Shown here: piece by piece, positions 35,966 through 43,949 of the stretch
Numbering within the stretch: position 1 is the stretch's first letter
Layout: each line of letters begins with the position of its first letter
The notes under the pieces: model-generated
Databases searched by the model: none
What the model saw: the letters and a program-made list of their open reading frames with translations, nothing else
Told to the model about the DNA's origin: nothing
Program-made: the position numbers and the translations under genes
From: Shimia sagamensis
GTDB lineage: Bacteria; Pseudomonadota; Alphaproteobacteria; Rhodobacterales; Rhodobacteraceae
NCBI RefSeq assembly: GCF_900182745.1
Contig: NZ_FXTY01000010.1
Span: forward strand, 1 to 64,000
DNA length: 64,000 nucleotides
Direction of reading: 5' to 3'

Positions 35966-37575
35966 TTGTTTGGACCTCCGGTTGCTTTTGAAATTGCAGC
36001 TTTTACGGCACCAGCATCGAAACTGCGCCAGCGGGCCGCGATATGCTGGTCAGGTCGGATCAGATACAGCGCACCCTCGCTTGCATCGTACCGCTGCGAA
36101 ATCAGCCCTTCATCGTCTTCAAAATCCTTCCCAAGGCTCAAGAGCTTCGGAGTGAAGACACCAGCGTCGACAGGGACGACATCAACACCAAGCGCAAGCA
36201 ATGAGAATCCATCAGAGAGTTCCTCGAGCAACCATCCAGGCTTGCCACCTTTGGAAATAGGCGCATCAGCCGCACATGTGCCGGGTCGCATCTGACCAGC
36301 CCAGTCACCCGCATCATCGGTGTTCAACGGGCTGTCGACATATGGCGTCGGCGTCGACAAGCGACCAGAGTTGACCAGAGGTTGGGCAAATTTGGCTTTC
36401 TTTGCCAAATCAAGCACGGCATTGCGGAACCGCTTTGAAGCGCTGTTCTTTGGGGTGATGAAGTCAGTGGATCGGGTCGAATTCATCAAGTTGTCATCAG
36501 CAGCAAAGGCACGCTCGGTGTTGTAGGTGTCAAGCAATGCAACAGGGGCTTCACCGCGGATCACTGCCGCCAGTTTCCAAGACAGGTTGTCGATATCCTG
36601 AACACCCGTGTTTGCGCCACGAGCTCCAAAAGGGGACACTTGGTGTGCGGCGTCACCCGCAAATAAAACGCGACCAAAACGGAAATCATCAATACGCCGA
36701 CAGGCGAACTGGTAGACAGAGGCCCACTCAAGCTCAAAATCCACGTCCTCACCGATCATCGCTTTGACCCGTGGAATGATGTTTTCGGGTCGCTTTTCAA
36801 CTTCGGGGTCACAGTCCCAGCCTAGTTGGAAATCCAGCCGCCAAACATCGTCGGATTGCTTGTGCAGCAAGGCGGACTGGCCGCGATGGAAATCTGGATC
36901 AAACCAGAACCAACGCTCGGTAGGGAAGTCTGCCTTCATCACGATGTCAGCAATCAGGAACCGATCCTGAAAGAAGTGCCCTGTGAAATCGGCGCCAACC
37001 ATACGCCGGGTGTCAGAGTTGGCTCCATCACAGGCAAGTAGCCATTCAGCCTCCATCTGGAAGATGCCGTCCGGTGTTTCCACCGCCAACTCGACATGGT
37101 CATCATGCTGATTAAGGGAAACCACTTTGTGTTTCCAGCGCAGATCAATGGATGGGTGCTGATTGCACGCTTCGACCATGTATTCTTCGAGATAATACTG
37201 CTGCAAATTGATGAATGCCGGGATTTTGTGGCCGTCCTCAGGCAGGAGGTCAAACTGGTAGACCTCCTGATCGCGGAAGAACACACGGCCCAACTTCCAT
37301 TCGATGCCCTTGTCCAGCATCTTCTGAGCAACGCCAAGGCGGTCCCAGATTTCTAGCGGACGCTTGGCATAGCACACTGCGCGCGAGCCAACAGACACAG
37401 TGTTGTTGTCGTCAAGCACAACAACTTTTAGCCCGCGTGCCGCAAAATCAAGCGCCGCAGTGAGGCCCATGGGGCCTGCACCAACAATGACAACGCTGTG
37501 GCGCGCGGCCGTGCCAGAAACTTGTTCATCAGATTGAACGTAGTCAAATTCCGGAAAGTCGTAAGTGTTCAGCAT
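35962..37575 (-). CDS. FAD-dependent aromatic monooxygenase (MhpA/PheA-like)
   Basis: A 537-residue flavoprotein monooxygenase of the p-hydroxybenzoate hydroxylase fold that should insert one oxygen into an aromatic ring using NAD(P)H and O2. The FAD-binding GAGPMG is at residues 32-37, the DG motif is in LLACDGANSDTRR, and the GD motif is in LFAGDAAHQVSPFGARGANT. The C-terminal 130 residues form the thioredoxin-like domain usual in the MhpA subgroup. The ATG overlaps the stop of the VOC gene (TGATG). Its products would feed the maleylacetoacetate isomerase and fumarylacetoacetase encoded nearby, so homogentisate or a close relative is the likely product. The exact substrate is not shown by the sequence. 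Confidence 0.88.
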   Translation of the reverse strand: MLNTYDFPEFDYVQSDEQVSGTAARHSVVIVGAGPMGLTAALDFAARGLKVVVLDDNNTVSVGSRAVCYAKRPLEIWDRLGVAQKMLDKGIEWKLGRVFFRDQEVYQFDLLPEDGHKIPAFINLQQYYLEEYMVEACNQHPSIDLRWKHKVVSLNQHDDHVELAVETPDGIFQMEAEWLLACDGANSDTRRMVGADFTGHFFQDRFLIADIVMKADFPTERWFWFDPDFHRGQSALLHKQSDDVWRLDFQLGWDCDPEVEKRPENIIPRVKAMIGEDVDFELEWASVYQFACRRIDDFRFGRVLFAGDAAHQVSPFGARGANTGVQDIDNLSWKLAAVIRGEAPVALLDTYNTERAFAADDNLMNSTRSTDFITPKNSASKRFRNAVLDLAKKAKFAQPLVNSGRLSTPTPYVDSPLNTDDAGDWAGQMRPGTCAADAPISKGGKPGWLLEELSDGFSLLALGVDVVPVDAGVFTPKLLSLGKDFEDDEGLISQRYDASEGALYLIRPDQHIAARWRSFDAGAVKAAISKATGGPNK

Positions 37576-38132
37576 CACTCTTTCCCCAGCTCTTTGGCGT
37601 GCAGCCAATCGGCGTGCTGAGGGGCTTTTTTGGTGCGTGACCATTCTTCGAGCATGTCCCATTTGACAGCATCCAGGCGCTCAAGCATTTCAGCTTCTTT
37701 TGGATCCGGGCAAGCCAGCTCAACACGGTGACCGCTTGGGTCAAAGAAATAGATCGAATGAAAGATCGAGTGATCCGTGACACCAAGGACATCCACACCT
37801 TGCGCTTCCAAGTGCTCTTTGAAGCCCAGAAGCGTGGCACGATCTTTGACCTTGAAGGCAATATGCTGCACCCAGATTGGCGTGTTTGGATCACGGCCCA
37901 TCTCTGGCTTGGTTGGCAATTCAAAAAACGCAAGCACGTTGCCATTTCCGGCATCCAGAAAGAGGTGCATGTAAGGATCGGGCTCATGCGTCGATGGAAC
38001 CTTGTCTTCGGCGATAGCCAATACAAATTCCATGTTCAGCATTTTGGTATAAAACTCTACAGTCTCCTTGGCATCTTTGCAGCGGTAGGCGACGTGATGG
38101 ATCTGGTCCAGTTTCAAGTTTTGTACGTTCAT
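37575..38132 (-). CDS. VOC-superfamily metalloenzyme of the homogentisate-type cluster
   Basis: A 185-residue protein with two beta-alpha-beta modules of the vicinal-oxygen-chelate fold and a 40-residue helical tail. Candidate metal ligands are His12 or His13 (QIHHVAY), Glu71 (FFELPT), His90 (VQHIAF) and Glu138 (GHRVELA). A His-Glu-His-Glu set is like glyoxalase I, while a His-His-Glu set would fit an extradiol dioxygenase; the sequence alone cannot decide. GGAGGAG precedes the ATG. It is the first gene of an operon with an aromatic monooxygenase and DUF2783, divergent from a MarR gene. Since the cluster lacks a homogentisate dioxygenase gene, this protein is the best candidate for the ring-opening step, or else for an isomerase step. 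Confidence 0.78.
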   Translation of the reverse strand: MNVQNLKLDQIHHVAYRCKDAKETVEFYTKMLNMEFVLAIAEDKVPSTHEPDPYMHLFLDAGNGNVLAFFELPTKPEMGRDPNTPIWVQHIAFKVKDRATLLGFKEHLEAQGVDVLGVTDHSIFHSIYFFDPSGHRVELACPDPKEAEMLERLDAVKWDMLEEWSRTKKAPQHADWLHAKELGKE

Positions 38133-38152
38133 TTCGATCTCCTCCAGAATCG

Positions 38153-38164
38153 TTGCATTTGCAA
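38153..38164. promoter_or_regulatory. MarR-type operator half-site pair, proximal
   Basis: TTGCATTTGCAA, an inverted repeat of TTGCA, 21 bp upstream of the VOC gene start. Same half-sites as the longer palindrome 50 bp away and as those upstream of the fumarylacetoacetase gene. Confidence 0.6.
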
Positions 38165-38207
38165 TGATTATCATCATGCACAAAAACATGGCTTGATCCA
38201 GATCAAT

Positions 38208-38225
38208 TTGTTGCACATGCAACAA
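38208..38225. promoter_or_regulatory. MarR-type operator, 18-bp palindrome
   Basis: TTGTTGCACATGCAACAA is an 8+2+8 inverted repeat in the divergent region between the VOC operon and the MarR gene, 30 bp before the MarR start. Its size and TTGCA/TGCAA half-sites are typical of MarR-family operators. Confidence 0.75.
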
Positions 38226-38254
38226 TATATTCTGGATGCGAAAGGAAACGACTT

Positions 38255-38710
38255 ATGAACCTCGAGACCTATTTCCCGTATTTGCTCGCGTCGACGGCGG
38301 AATTGTTCTCTCGAAAACTGGTAGAAGTTTACGGGCGAACCTACGGATTATCCCGTGAGGAATGGCGTTTACTGCTTTTGCTCGCGGATGCAGGGCAGCT
38401 GACGTCGCTTGAGCTGACCCAGCGTACCACACTGGACAAAGTACAAGTCAGCCGAGCGGCGACACGCCTTCAAGACAAGGGTTTGATCAGCCGATCGGTG
38501 GACAAAAATGACCGCCGATTGCGACTGTACACCTGTTCGGAGGCAGGGCACAGCCTATTTGGCGATGTGTTTCCACAAGTCGAGAGCCGTTCCGAATCGA
38601 TTCTTCAAAACATGAAAGACGAGGATTTGAACGCTCTCAAACAAGGATTGAAAGCCCTGGAACAAGCCGTAGATCACCACGCCAAGAGTGACATGACCAA
38701 CGCAGGCTAG
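38255..38710 (+). CDS. MarR-family regulator, first of two in the aromatic cluster
   Basis: A 151-residue winged-helix regulator. Residues about 30-100 hold the DNA-binding domain: LSREEWRLLLLLADAGQLTS, the recognition helix region QRTTLDKVQVSRAATRLQDK, and the wing SRSVDKNDRRLRLYTCSEAG. The dimer-forming N- and C-terminal helices flank it. It is transcribed divergently from the VOC-monooxygenase-DUF2783 operon and converges with the maleylacetoacetate isomerase gene. The palindrome in the divergent region is its probable binding site, so it would repress the operon and itself until an aromatic ligand binds. It is similar in layout, and around the wing in sequence, to the second MarR protein about 1 kb further on. 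Confidence 0.88.
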   Translation: MNLETYFPYLLASTAELFSRKLVEVYGRTYGLSREEWRLLLLLADAGQLTSLELTQRTTLDKVQVSRAATRLQDKGLISRSVDKNDRRLRLYTCSEAGHSLFGDVFPQVESRSESILQNMKDEDLNALKQGLKALEQAVDHHAKSDMTNAG

Positions 38711-38722
38711 GGCGATCTGGCC

Positions 38723-39343
38723 TTAATCTTGCGGTGTTTCATCAGGATGGGCACGCTGGAATGCCGGAATGGTATCAAGCGCCGCATGGATGCGAGAAAT
38801 TTTGGGGTAGGCTTTAAGATCCACGCCCCAACGTTCAGCATTGTATATCTGTGGTCGCAGGCACACATCAGCCAACGTGATGTTGTCACCATAGGAATAG
38901 GCTCCGCCGGTCACAATCTGCTCAAAGGCATCTAAGCCTTGCGTGATGAAATGCTGCATCCAGCCTTCCATTGTAATTGCCTTGCCGGATTGCTCCACCG
39001 CCCATCTCGCCACATTGAGATTGCACACCGGATGGGTTTCCATCGCAATTGCGTAGGAGAGTGCCCGAACTTCGGCACGCCCGATCGCGGTTGTCGGCAA
39101 AAGGCCTAGGTTCCGAGTTTCATCAAGATACTCAATCTGTGCGAGCGACTGCGTTAGGCTGTGCCCATCCACTTCCAAAACTGGCACCAGCCCTTGAGGG
39201 TTTCGGGCGAGATGGGCCTCTGAACGCTGCTCAGCGTCTAGCAAATTGACCGGCTGCGTGTCCCATTGCATATCCGCTAAGCCTAGCACGATGCGCACAC
39301 GATAGCTGGCGGAGGAGCGCCAATAGTCATAAAGCTTAATCAT
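38723..39343 (-). CDS. maiA: Maleylacetoacetate isomerase (zeta-class glutathione S-transferase)
   Basis: A 206-residue enzyme that would isomerise maleylacetoacetate to fumarylacetoacetate using glutathione, in the lower homogentisate pathway. The zeta-class signature is at the N-terminus: YDYWRSSASYRVRIVLGLAD, with the active-site Ser and Arg. The thioredoxin-like domain runs to about residue 80 with the cis-Pro (LVPVLEVDG) and SLAQIEYLDE, and the helical domain follows, with GDNITLADVCLRPQIYNAER. The Cys of the animal SSCS motif is Ala here, as is common in bacteria. It overlaps the upstream MarR gene by eight bases, so both form one operon, divergent from the fumarylacetoacetase gene that supplies the next step. 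Maleylpyruvate isomerase activity is also possible. Confidence 0.9.
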   Translation of the reverse strand: MIKLYDYWRSSASYRVRIVLGLADMQWDTQPVNLLDAEQRSEAHLARNPQGLVPVLEVDGHSLTQSLAQIEYLDETRNLGLLPTTAIGRAEVRALSYAIAMETHPVCNLNVARWAVEQSGKAITMEGWMQHFITQGLDAFEQIVTGGAYSYGDNITLADVCLRPQIYNAERWGVDLKAYPKISRIHAALDTIPAFQRAHPDETPQD

Positions 39344-39779
39344 CTAATTTTTCCGTCAATAAATCTAAGGCGTGTTGCAACTCGCCTTCATGAGCCCCGA
39401 GAATTTCGTCCAACTGTGCCTGAAATGATCGGGCAATCGGGATCAATGCGCTGAGCAACTCGGCGCCCTGTTTGGTCAACGCCAACTTGAGCAAGCGCCG
39501 GTCACTGTTGTCGGTTTGTTTAGTGATAAATCCCTTCGCCTCAAGCTTTGCAGCCGCGCGGCTCACCTTGGATTTTTCGAGACTGACACGTCTTTCAATG
39601 TCTCGAATCGAGGGGTTTTCACTGTATCCGACATTCAACAAAACCCGCCACTCTGGCATCGAGATCCCAAAATCGTTCTTGTAGCTTTTTGCGAGCTCCG
39701 CACTCAACCGCGCAGCCAACACCGTGAAACGATAGGGCAAATAATGCTCTAAATCGAAGTCTGGCAGCGTCTTTGGCAT
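39336..39779 (-). CDS. MarR-family regulator, second of two in the aromatic cluster
   Basis: A 147-residue winged-helix regulator beginning MPKTLPDFDLEHYLPYRFTV. The DNA-binding domain is at about residues 35-105, with MPEWRVLLNVGYSENPSIRD, the recognition helix SLEKSKVSRAAAKLEAKGFI and the wing KQTDNSDRRLLKLALTKQGA. The internal ATG was chosen because family members start there; the longer frame crosses the operator region. It overlaps the isomerase gene and is divergent from the fumarylacetoacetase gene. Two TTGCATATG elements lie in the 270-bp gap between them. The operator half-sites are the same as those near the other MarR gene, so the two proteins may bind each other's sites. Confidence 0.88.
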   Translation of the reverse strand: MPKTLPDFDLEHYLPYRFTVLAARLSAELAKSYKNDFGISMPEWRVLLNVGYSENPSIRDIERRVSLEKSKVSRAAAKLEAKGFITKQTDNSDRRLLKLALTKQGAELLSALIPIARSFQAQLDEILGAHEGELQHALDLLTEKLDD

Positions 39780-39820
39780 GTTCAATCCTCTGTTCCCTCT
39801 CCATAGAAGAGGTATGTTCG

Positions 39821-39832
39821 TTGCATATGCAA
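39821..39832. promoter_or_regulatory. MarR-type operator, perfect palindrome
   Basis: TTGCATATGCAA, a perfect 12-bp palindrome 42 bp upstream of the second MarR gene. Same half-sites as the operator at 38208-38225. Confidence 0.75.
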
Positions 39833-39850
39833 TAAAAATTGTTGACTTCG

Positions 39851-39865
39851 TTGCATATGAAACAA
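39851..39865. promoter_or_regulatory. MarR-type operator, imperfect second copy
   Basis: TTGCATATGAAACAA, a near copy of the palindrome 30 bp away (preceded by CG in both cases). Two sites about three helical turns apart would allow cooperative binding. Confidence 0.6.
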
Positions 39866-40052
39866 ATAGTGCCTCCAAGTGCAACTCCAATTCCTGAGAG
39901 TCGCTTCACCGGGAGGATTTGATGACAAATACCAAACAGAAATCCTGCCTCCCGTCTGTCCTTCGGTCTGCTGGCGTTAAGCGCGTGCCCCTAGTGCCAC
40001 CGCACAACAGTCCGCCAGCACCTTGCCCCTTTTCCACGATACGGAGTCGTAA

Positions 40053-41318
40053 ATGCCTCTTCTGAAATCCTGGGTGGAGACCGCCAATGCGGCTGATCAT
40101 CCGTTTCCCCTGAACAATTTGCCCTACGGTGTGTTCTCCATCGGAGACCGGGAACCGCGTTGTGGTGTCGCCATTGGCGATATGATCCTGGATTGTCAGG
40201 CGGCTGAGGCAGCGGGCCTTTTGGCCGTGGGCGAAAACGCTTTGTTTGATATGCCCTTCTGGAACGGAGTTATGGAAGCGGGACCACAAACATGGGCCGC
40301 CCTTCGTGCACGACTGACTGAAATCCTAGCTGCAGGCGCAGCCGACCAGGCCTCAGCTGAGGCCTGTCTGGTCACCGCCGCTGGTGCAACGTTGCACATG
40401 CCTTTTCAGGTAGACGAATACACCGATTTTTATGCCGGTCGCCAACATGCGGAGAACATGGGGTCCATTCTGCGCGGTGGGCCGGAACTGCCCCCGAACT
40501 GGCTGCACATTCCTATCGGCTACAACGGGCGGGCCTCCTCTGTTGTGGTGTCAGGCACCCCCATTCGCCGCCCGCTTGGCCAGACCAAGGCGCCAGACGC
40601 AACCATGCCATCCTTTGGCCCATGCAAACGGCTTGATATCGAGTTGGAAATGGGCGCAATCGTTGGCACCGCCTGTGAAATGGGCGCGCCAATCACAACC
40701 GAACAAGCGGACGACATGATCTTTGGCTATGTTCTGCTGAACGATTGGTCCGCACGTGACATTCAAGGCTGGGAGTATCAGCCGCTTGGCCCGTTTCAAG
40801 GCAAAGCTTTTGGCACCTCGATCAGCCCTTGGATCGTGACCAAAGACGCATTGGAACCTTTCCGTACCGAGGTGCCACCACGCACCGAAGAGCTTTTGCC
40901 ATACTTGAGCGAAAGCAAGCCAGGCCTCTATGACATCGAACTTCAGGTGCTGATGCAGCCAAAATCCACGGATCAGGCCAGCGTTGTGGCCACTACCAAC
41001 TACAGCCGCCTGTACTATTCCGCAGCCCAACAACTGACACACCACGCAGTTGGCGGCTGCGGCATGAACGCTGGCGACCTCCTTGGTTCAGGTACAATTT
41101 CCGGTCCGAAAAAAAGTGAATTTGGCTCACTTATGGAGTTGAGCTGGGCCGGGCGCAAACCGTTCACATTGGTCAGCGGCGAGACCCGTACCTTTATTGA
41201 GGACGGCGACACAATGACCCTTCGAGCCAATGCCAAGGGAGACGGCTTCACCATCGGATTTGGCGATTGCGCGGGTGAAATTCTGCCTGCACTCGACGAC
41301 CCATTCACACGCAACTGA
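40053..41318 (+). CDS. fahA: Fumarylacetoacetase
   Basis: A 421-residue hydrolase that would split fumarylacetoacetate into fumarate and acetoacetate, the final step of homogentisate breakdown. The N-terminal SH3-like domain (LPYGVFSIGDREPRCGVAIG) covers about residues 1-115. In the catalytic domain the key residues match the animal enzyme: Asp125 and His132 (TDFYAGRQHAENMG), the metal ligands Glu in DIELEMGAIVG, and LLNDWSARDIQGWEYQPLGP followed by FQGKAFGTSISPW. The length is that of the full enzyme, not the shorter FAHD type. ACGGAG precedes the ATG. It leads the plus-strand set with the MBL protein and TRAP transporter and is divergent from the MarR-isomerase operon. Confidence 0.95.
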   Translation: MPLLKSWVETANAADHPFPLNNLPYGVFSIGDREPRCGVAIGDMILDCQAAEAAGLLAVGENALFDMPFWNGVMEAGPQTWAALRARLTEILAAGAADQASAEACLVTAAGATLHMPFQVDEYTDFYAGRQHAENMGSILRGGPELPPNWLHIPIGYNGRASSVVVSGTPIRRPLGQTKAPDATMPSFGPCKRLDIELEMGAIVGTACEMGAPITTEQADDMIFGYVLLNDWSARDIQGWEYQPLGPFQGKAFGTSISPWIVTKDALEPFRTEVPPRTEELLPYLSESKPGLYDIELQVLMQPKSTDQASVVATTNYSRLYYSAAQQLTHHAVGGCGMNAGDLLGSGTISGPKKSEFGSLMELSWAGRKPFTLVSGETRTFIEDGDTMTLRANAKGDGFTIGFGDCAGEILPALDDPFTRN

Positions 41319-41366
41319 CACAGCAATACCCCCGCCAGACCGGTTGCGGGTGCAGGAGATTTAGAA

Positions 41367-42317
41367 ATGGCAAAAGCGTTCGCATCCCAAGGCGATATGA
41401 CCGAAAAGACCATCACGTTTGATGAAATTGGTGAGGGCCTCTACGCCTTCACCGCCGAAGGTGATCCCAACTCCGGGGTGATCATCGGCGATGACAGCGT
41501 CATGATTGTCGAGGCCCAAGCCACGCCGCGTTTGGCAAATAAGGTCATCGAATGTGTGCGCTCTGTCACCGACAAGCCAATTTCGCATGTGGTTTTAACC
41601 CATTATCACGCGGTTCGTGTTCTGGGGGCCTCAGCCTTTGGCGCATCCCAAATCATCATGTCTGATGTGGCCCGCTCCATGGTTGTTGAGCGTGGCCAAG
41701 AAGATTGGGACAGCGAGTTTCAACGCTTCCCACGCCTGTTTGAAGGCCACGAAAGCATCCCCGGCCTGACATGGCCCACCACCACGTTCAGCGACAGCAT
41801 GACCGTGTACCTTGGCAACCGTCGCGTCGACATCAAACACATCGGCCGCGCTCATACCGCTGGTGATGCGGTTATTCACGTGCCAGATCAGAATGTCATG
41901 TTCACCGGTGACATCGTCGAAGACCACTCTGCCTGTTATTGCGGCGATGGTCACTTTGGCGACTGGGGCCAAACGCTGGACAACATTGCAGCCTATGACG
42001 TGGATGCCATTGCACCGGGCCGCGGCGGCGCCTTGATTGGCAAAGACGCCGTTGAGCGCGCCATCACCAGCACACGTGACTTTGTACAAAGCACCTATCA
42101 GCCTGCCGCCAAAGTGGCCGCGCGTGGCGGATCTCTGAAAGAAGCTTGGGATGCGGTGCGCGACGCCTGTGATCCGAAGTTCAAAGACTACGCCATCTAC
42201 GAACATTGTCTGCCGTTCAATGTGAGCCGCGCTTACGACGAGGCGCGTGGCATCGACACGCCCCGGATCTGGACCGACAAACGCGACCTCGAAATGTGGG
42301 AACAGCTGCAAGGTTGA
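41367..42317 (+). CDS. MBL-fold hydrolase with atypical metal motif
   Basis: A 316-residue metallo-beta-lactamase-fold protein. The usual HxHxDH motif is replaced by H79-Y-H81-A-V-R84, so the Asp and third His that bind the second metal are absent. The second part of the motif set is present: GRAHTAGDAVIHV and FTGDIVEDHSACYCGDGHFG. GGAGAT precedes the start codon. It lies between the fumarylacetoacetase gene and the TRAP genes on the same strand, so it belongs to aromatic-acid degradation, perhaps hydrolysing a lactone or thioester side product, or acting as a regulator of pathway intermediates. Its actual substrate is unknown. The substitution could mean a mononuclear metal site. Confidence 0.8.
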   Translation: MAKAFASQGDMTEKTITFDEIGEGLYAFTAEGDPNSGVIIGDDSVMIVEAQATPRLANKVIECVRSVTDKPISHVVLTHYHAVRVLGASAFGASQIIMSDVARSMVVERGQEDWDSEFQRFPRLFEGHESIPGLTWPTTTFSDSMTVYLGNRRVDIKHIGRAHTAGDAVIHVPDQNVMFTGDIVEDHSACYCGDGHFGDWGQTLDNIAAYDVDAIAPGRGGALIGKDAVERAITSTRDFVQSTYQPAAKVAARGGSLKEAWDAVRDACDPKFKDYAIYEHCLPFNVSRAYDEARGIDTPRIWTDKRDLEMWEQLQG

Positions 42318-42374
42318 TCACCCCGCCACAGGGCCTCTGCACGCCCAACAGAAATCTCAAAGGGAGGAAACACT

Positions 42375-43409
42375 ATGAGACTCACATCCACCACACTTGG
42401 CAAAGTGATTGCCGGTGCCGTTGTTGGCGCCAGCCTGCTGACTTCATCTGCTGCGTTTGCTGATACGCTGGCCCTATCCAGCTGGCTGCCACCACGCCAC
42501 CCAATTGTTGTCAACGCGATCAAACCTTGGGCGCAAGAGGTGTCTGACGTCACCGAAGGCCGTGTGAAAGTGCGCGTTCTGTCCAAGCCACTTGGCGCAC
42601 CTCCGGCCCACTACGACATGGCTGCTGACGGGATTGCCGATATCACATACGGTCTGCACTCTTTCACCAAAGACGACCGCTTTGAACGCTCCCGCATTGG
42701 TCAGTTTTCCTTCCTTGGAGATGACGCCGTTTCCGGTTCCACCGCATTTTGGAACGTCTACTCCGGCGCGCTCGATGCTCAAGCAGAGCATGAAGACGTA
42801 AAACTGTTGGGTCTGTTTGTGCACGGCCCCGGTGTTTTGCACAACAACGTCCGCCCTGTGGCCGCTGCTTCCGACCTTGAGGGGCTGAAAATACGGGTTC
42901 CCGGCGGGTATATCGCAGATCTGATGTCAGATCTGGGCGCGGAAACGCTGTTTATGTCGTCTGGCGAAGTCTTTGAAAAACTGTCTCGTGGCGTGATTGA
43001 TGGTGTGACCTTCACCTACGAAGCGCTGACCGCCTTCAAACTGACGGACGACCTGAAATACACCATGCGGGTGCCAGGTGGTCTCTATAACACCACATGG
43101 TTCCTTGTGATGAACGAAGGCGCGTGGGACGGCATTTCCGAAGCAGACCGCACCGCCATCGAGGCAATCTCGGGCGCAACTTTTGCAGAGCGTGTGGGTG
43201 CAGCTTGGAATGCGGCAGACGAAGCCGCGCTGGTTGCGATCAATGAGGCAGGCATCGAAATCACCGACGCTCCTGCGACCCTGCTGGAAACCATCAAATC
43301 CAAAGCGGCTGTGCATGAAAACACATGGGTTCAGGCGATCTCCGAAGATGGGTTTGACGGGGCAGCGGCTCTGAAAGACCTGCGCGCTCAGACCGGCGTG
43401 GAGTACTAA
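42375..43409 (+). CDS. dctP: TRAP transporter substrate-binding protein (DctP type)
   Basis: A 344-residue periplasmic binding protein with a signal peptide (residues 1-29, ending SAAFA). The mature part has the TRAP pattern: LALSSWLPPRHPIVVNAIKP, GLHSFTKDDRFERSRIGQFS, LEGLKIRVPGGYIADLMSDL with the conserved carboxylate-binding Arg in KIRVPG, and LYNTTWFLVMNEGAWDGISE. GGGAGGAA precedes the ATG. It is the first of three TRAP genes. Its ligand is probably an aromatic or carboxylic acid that feeds the ring-cleavage genes upstream, though TRAP ligands are hard to predict from sequence. Confidence 0.92.
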   Translation: MRLTSTTLGKVIAGAVVGASLLTSSAAFADTLALSSWLPPRHPIVVNAIKPWAQEVSDVTEGRVKVRVLSKPLGAPPAHYDMAADGIADITYGLHSFTKDDRFERSRIGQFSFLGDDAVSGSTAFWNVYSGALDAQAEHEDVKLLGLFVHGPGVLHNNVRPVAAASDLEGLKIRVPGGYIADLMSDLGAETLFMSSGEVFEKLSRGVIDGVTFTYEALTAFKLTDDLKYTMRVPGGLYNTTWFLVMNEGAWDGISEADRTAIEAISGATFAERVGAAWNAADEAALVAINEAGIEITDAPATLLETIKSKAAVHENTWVQAISEDGFDGAAALKDLRAQTGVEY

Positions 43410-43412
43410 AAG

Positions 43413-43949
43413 ATGGAGCGGTTCCGACAGAGGTTCAAAAGCGACGAGGACGGTTTGGACATTGGCCAGCTTCTCCAGAACACTCTAGGTGTCGGGGCCG
43501 CTCTCATTCTGTTTAGTTTGATCTTGGTGACCTGCGTTGATGTGGTGGGGCGGTACTTCTTCTCGTCTCCGCTCAGCGGCGCCTTTGAAATCACTGAACT
43601 CCTACTGGCAGCGCTTGTTTTCGCGGCGCTGCCTTTGACCACCGAACGCAAAGAACATATCGAGGTTGACCTCATAAATGTGGTCCTGCGTGGTCCAACT
43701 CAGCGCTATCTTTCTGCGTTTGCGGGTCTTTTCTCCGCTGCACTATTGGCAACCTTTGCCTGGCGGTTGGCCGCACATGCTTTTTCAGCAGCGCAGGATG
43801 GCGCAGTCACAAATGCGCTCAACATTCCGCTGGCACCTTTTGGCTATCTGGCCGCTTTCTCCTGTTTGGTGAGCGCCTTTATTGCCTTTACGCGTGGCAT
43901 TGAGCCGCCCCGCGACTTTGATCAAGACGTAAGGGACAACAATGATTGA
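43413..43949 (+). CDS. dctQ: TRAP transporter small membrane subunit (DctQ type)
   Basis: A 178-residue membrane protein with four hydrophobic segments (about residues 24-48, 58-76, 95-118 and 135-158) and the family-like VDVVGRYFFSSPLSGAFEIT, then ERKEHIEVDLINVVLRG, between segments. It starts three bases after dctP and overlaps dctM by eight bases. With DctM it makes the sodium-driven membrane complex. Confidence 0.9.
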   Translation: MERFRQRFKSDEDGLDIGQLLQNTLGVGAALILFSLILVTCVDVVGRYFFSSPLSGAFEITELLLAALVFAALPLTTERKEHIEVDLINVVLRGPTQRYLSAFAGLFSAALLATFAWRLAAHAFSAAQDGAVTNALNIPLAPFGYLAAFSCLVSAFIAFTRGIEPPRDFDQDVRDNND

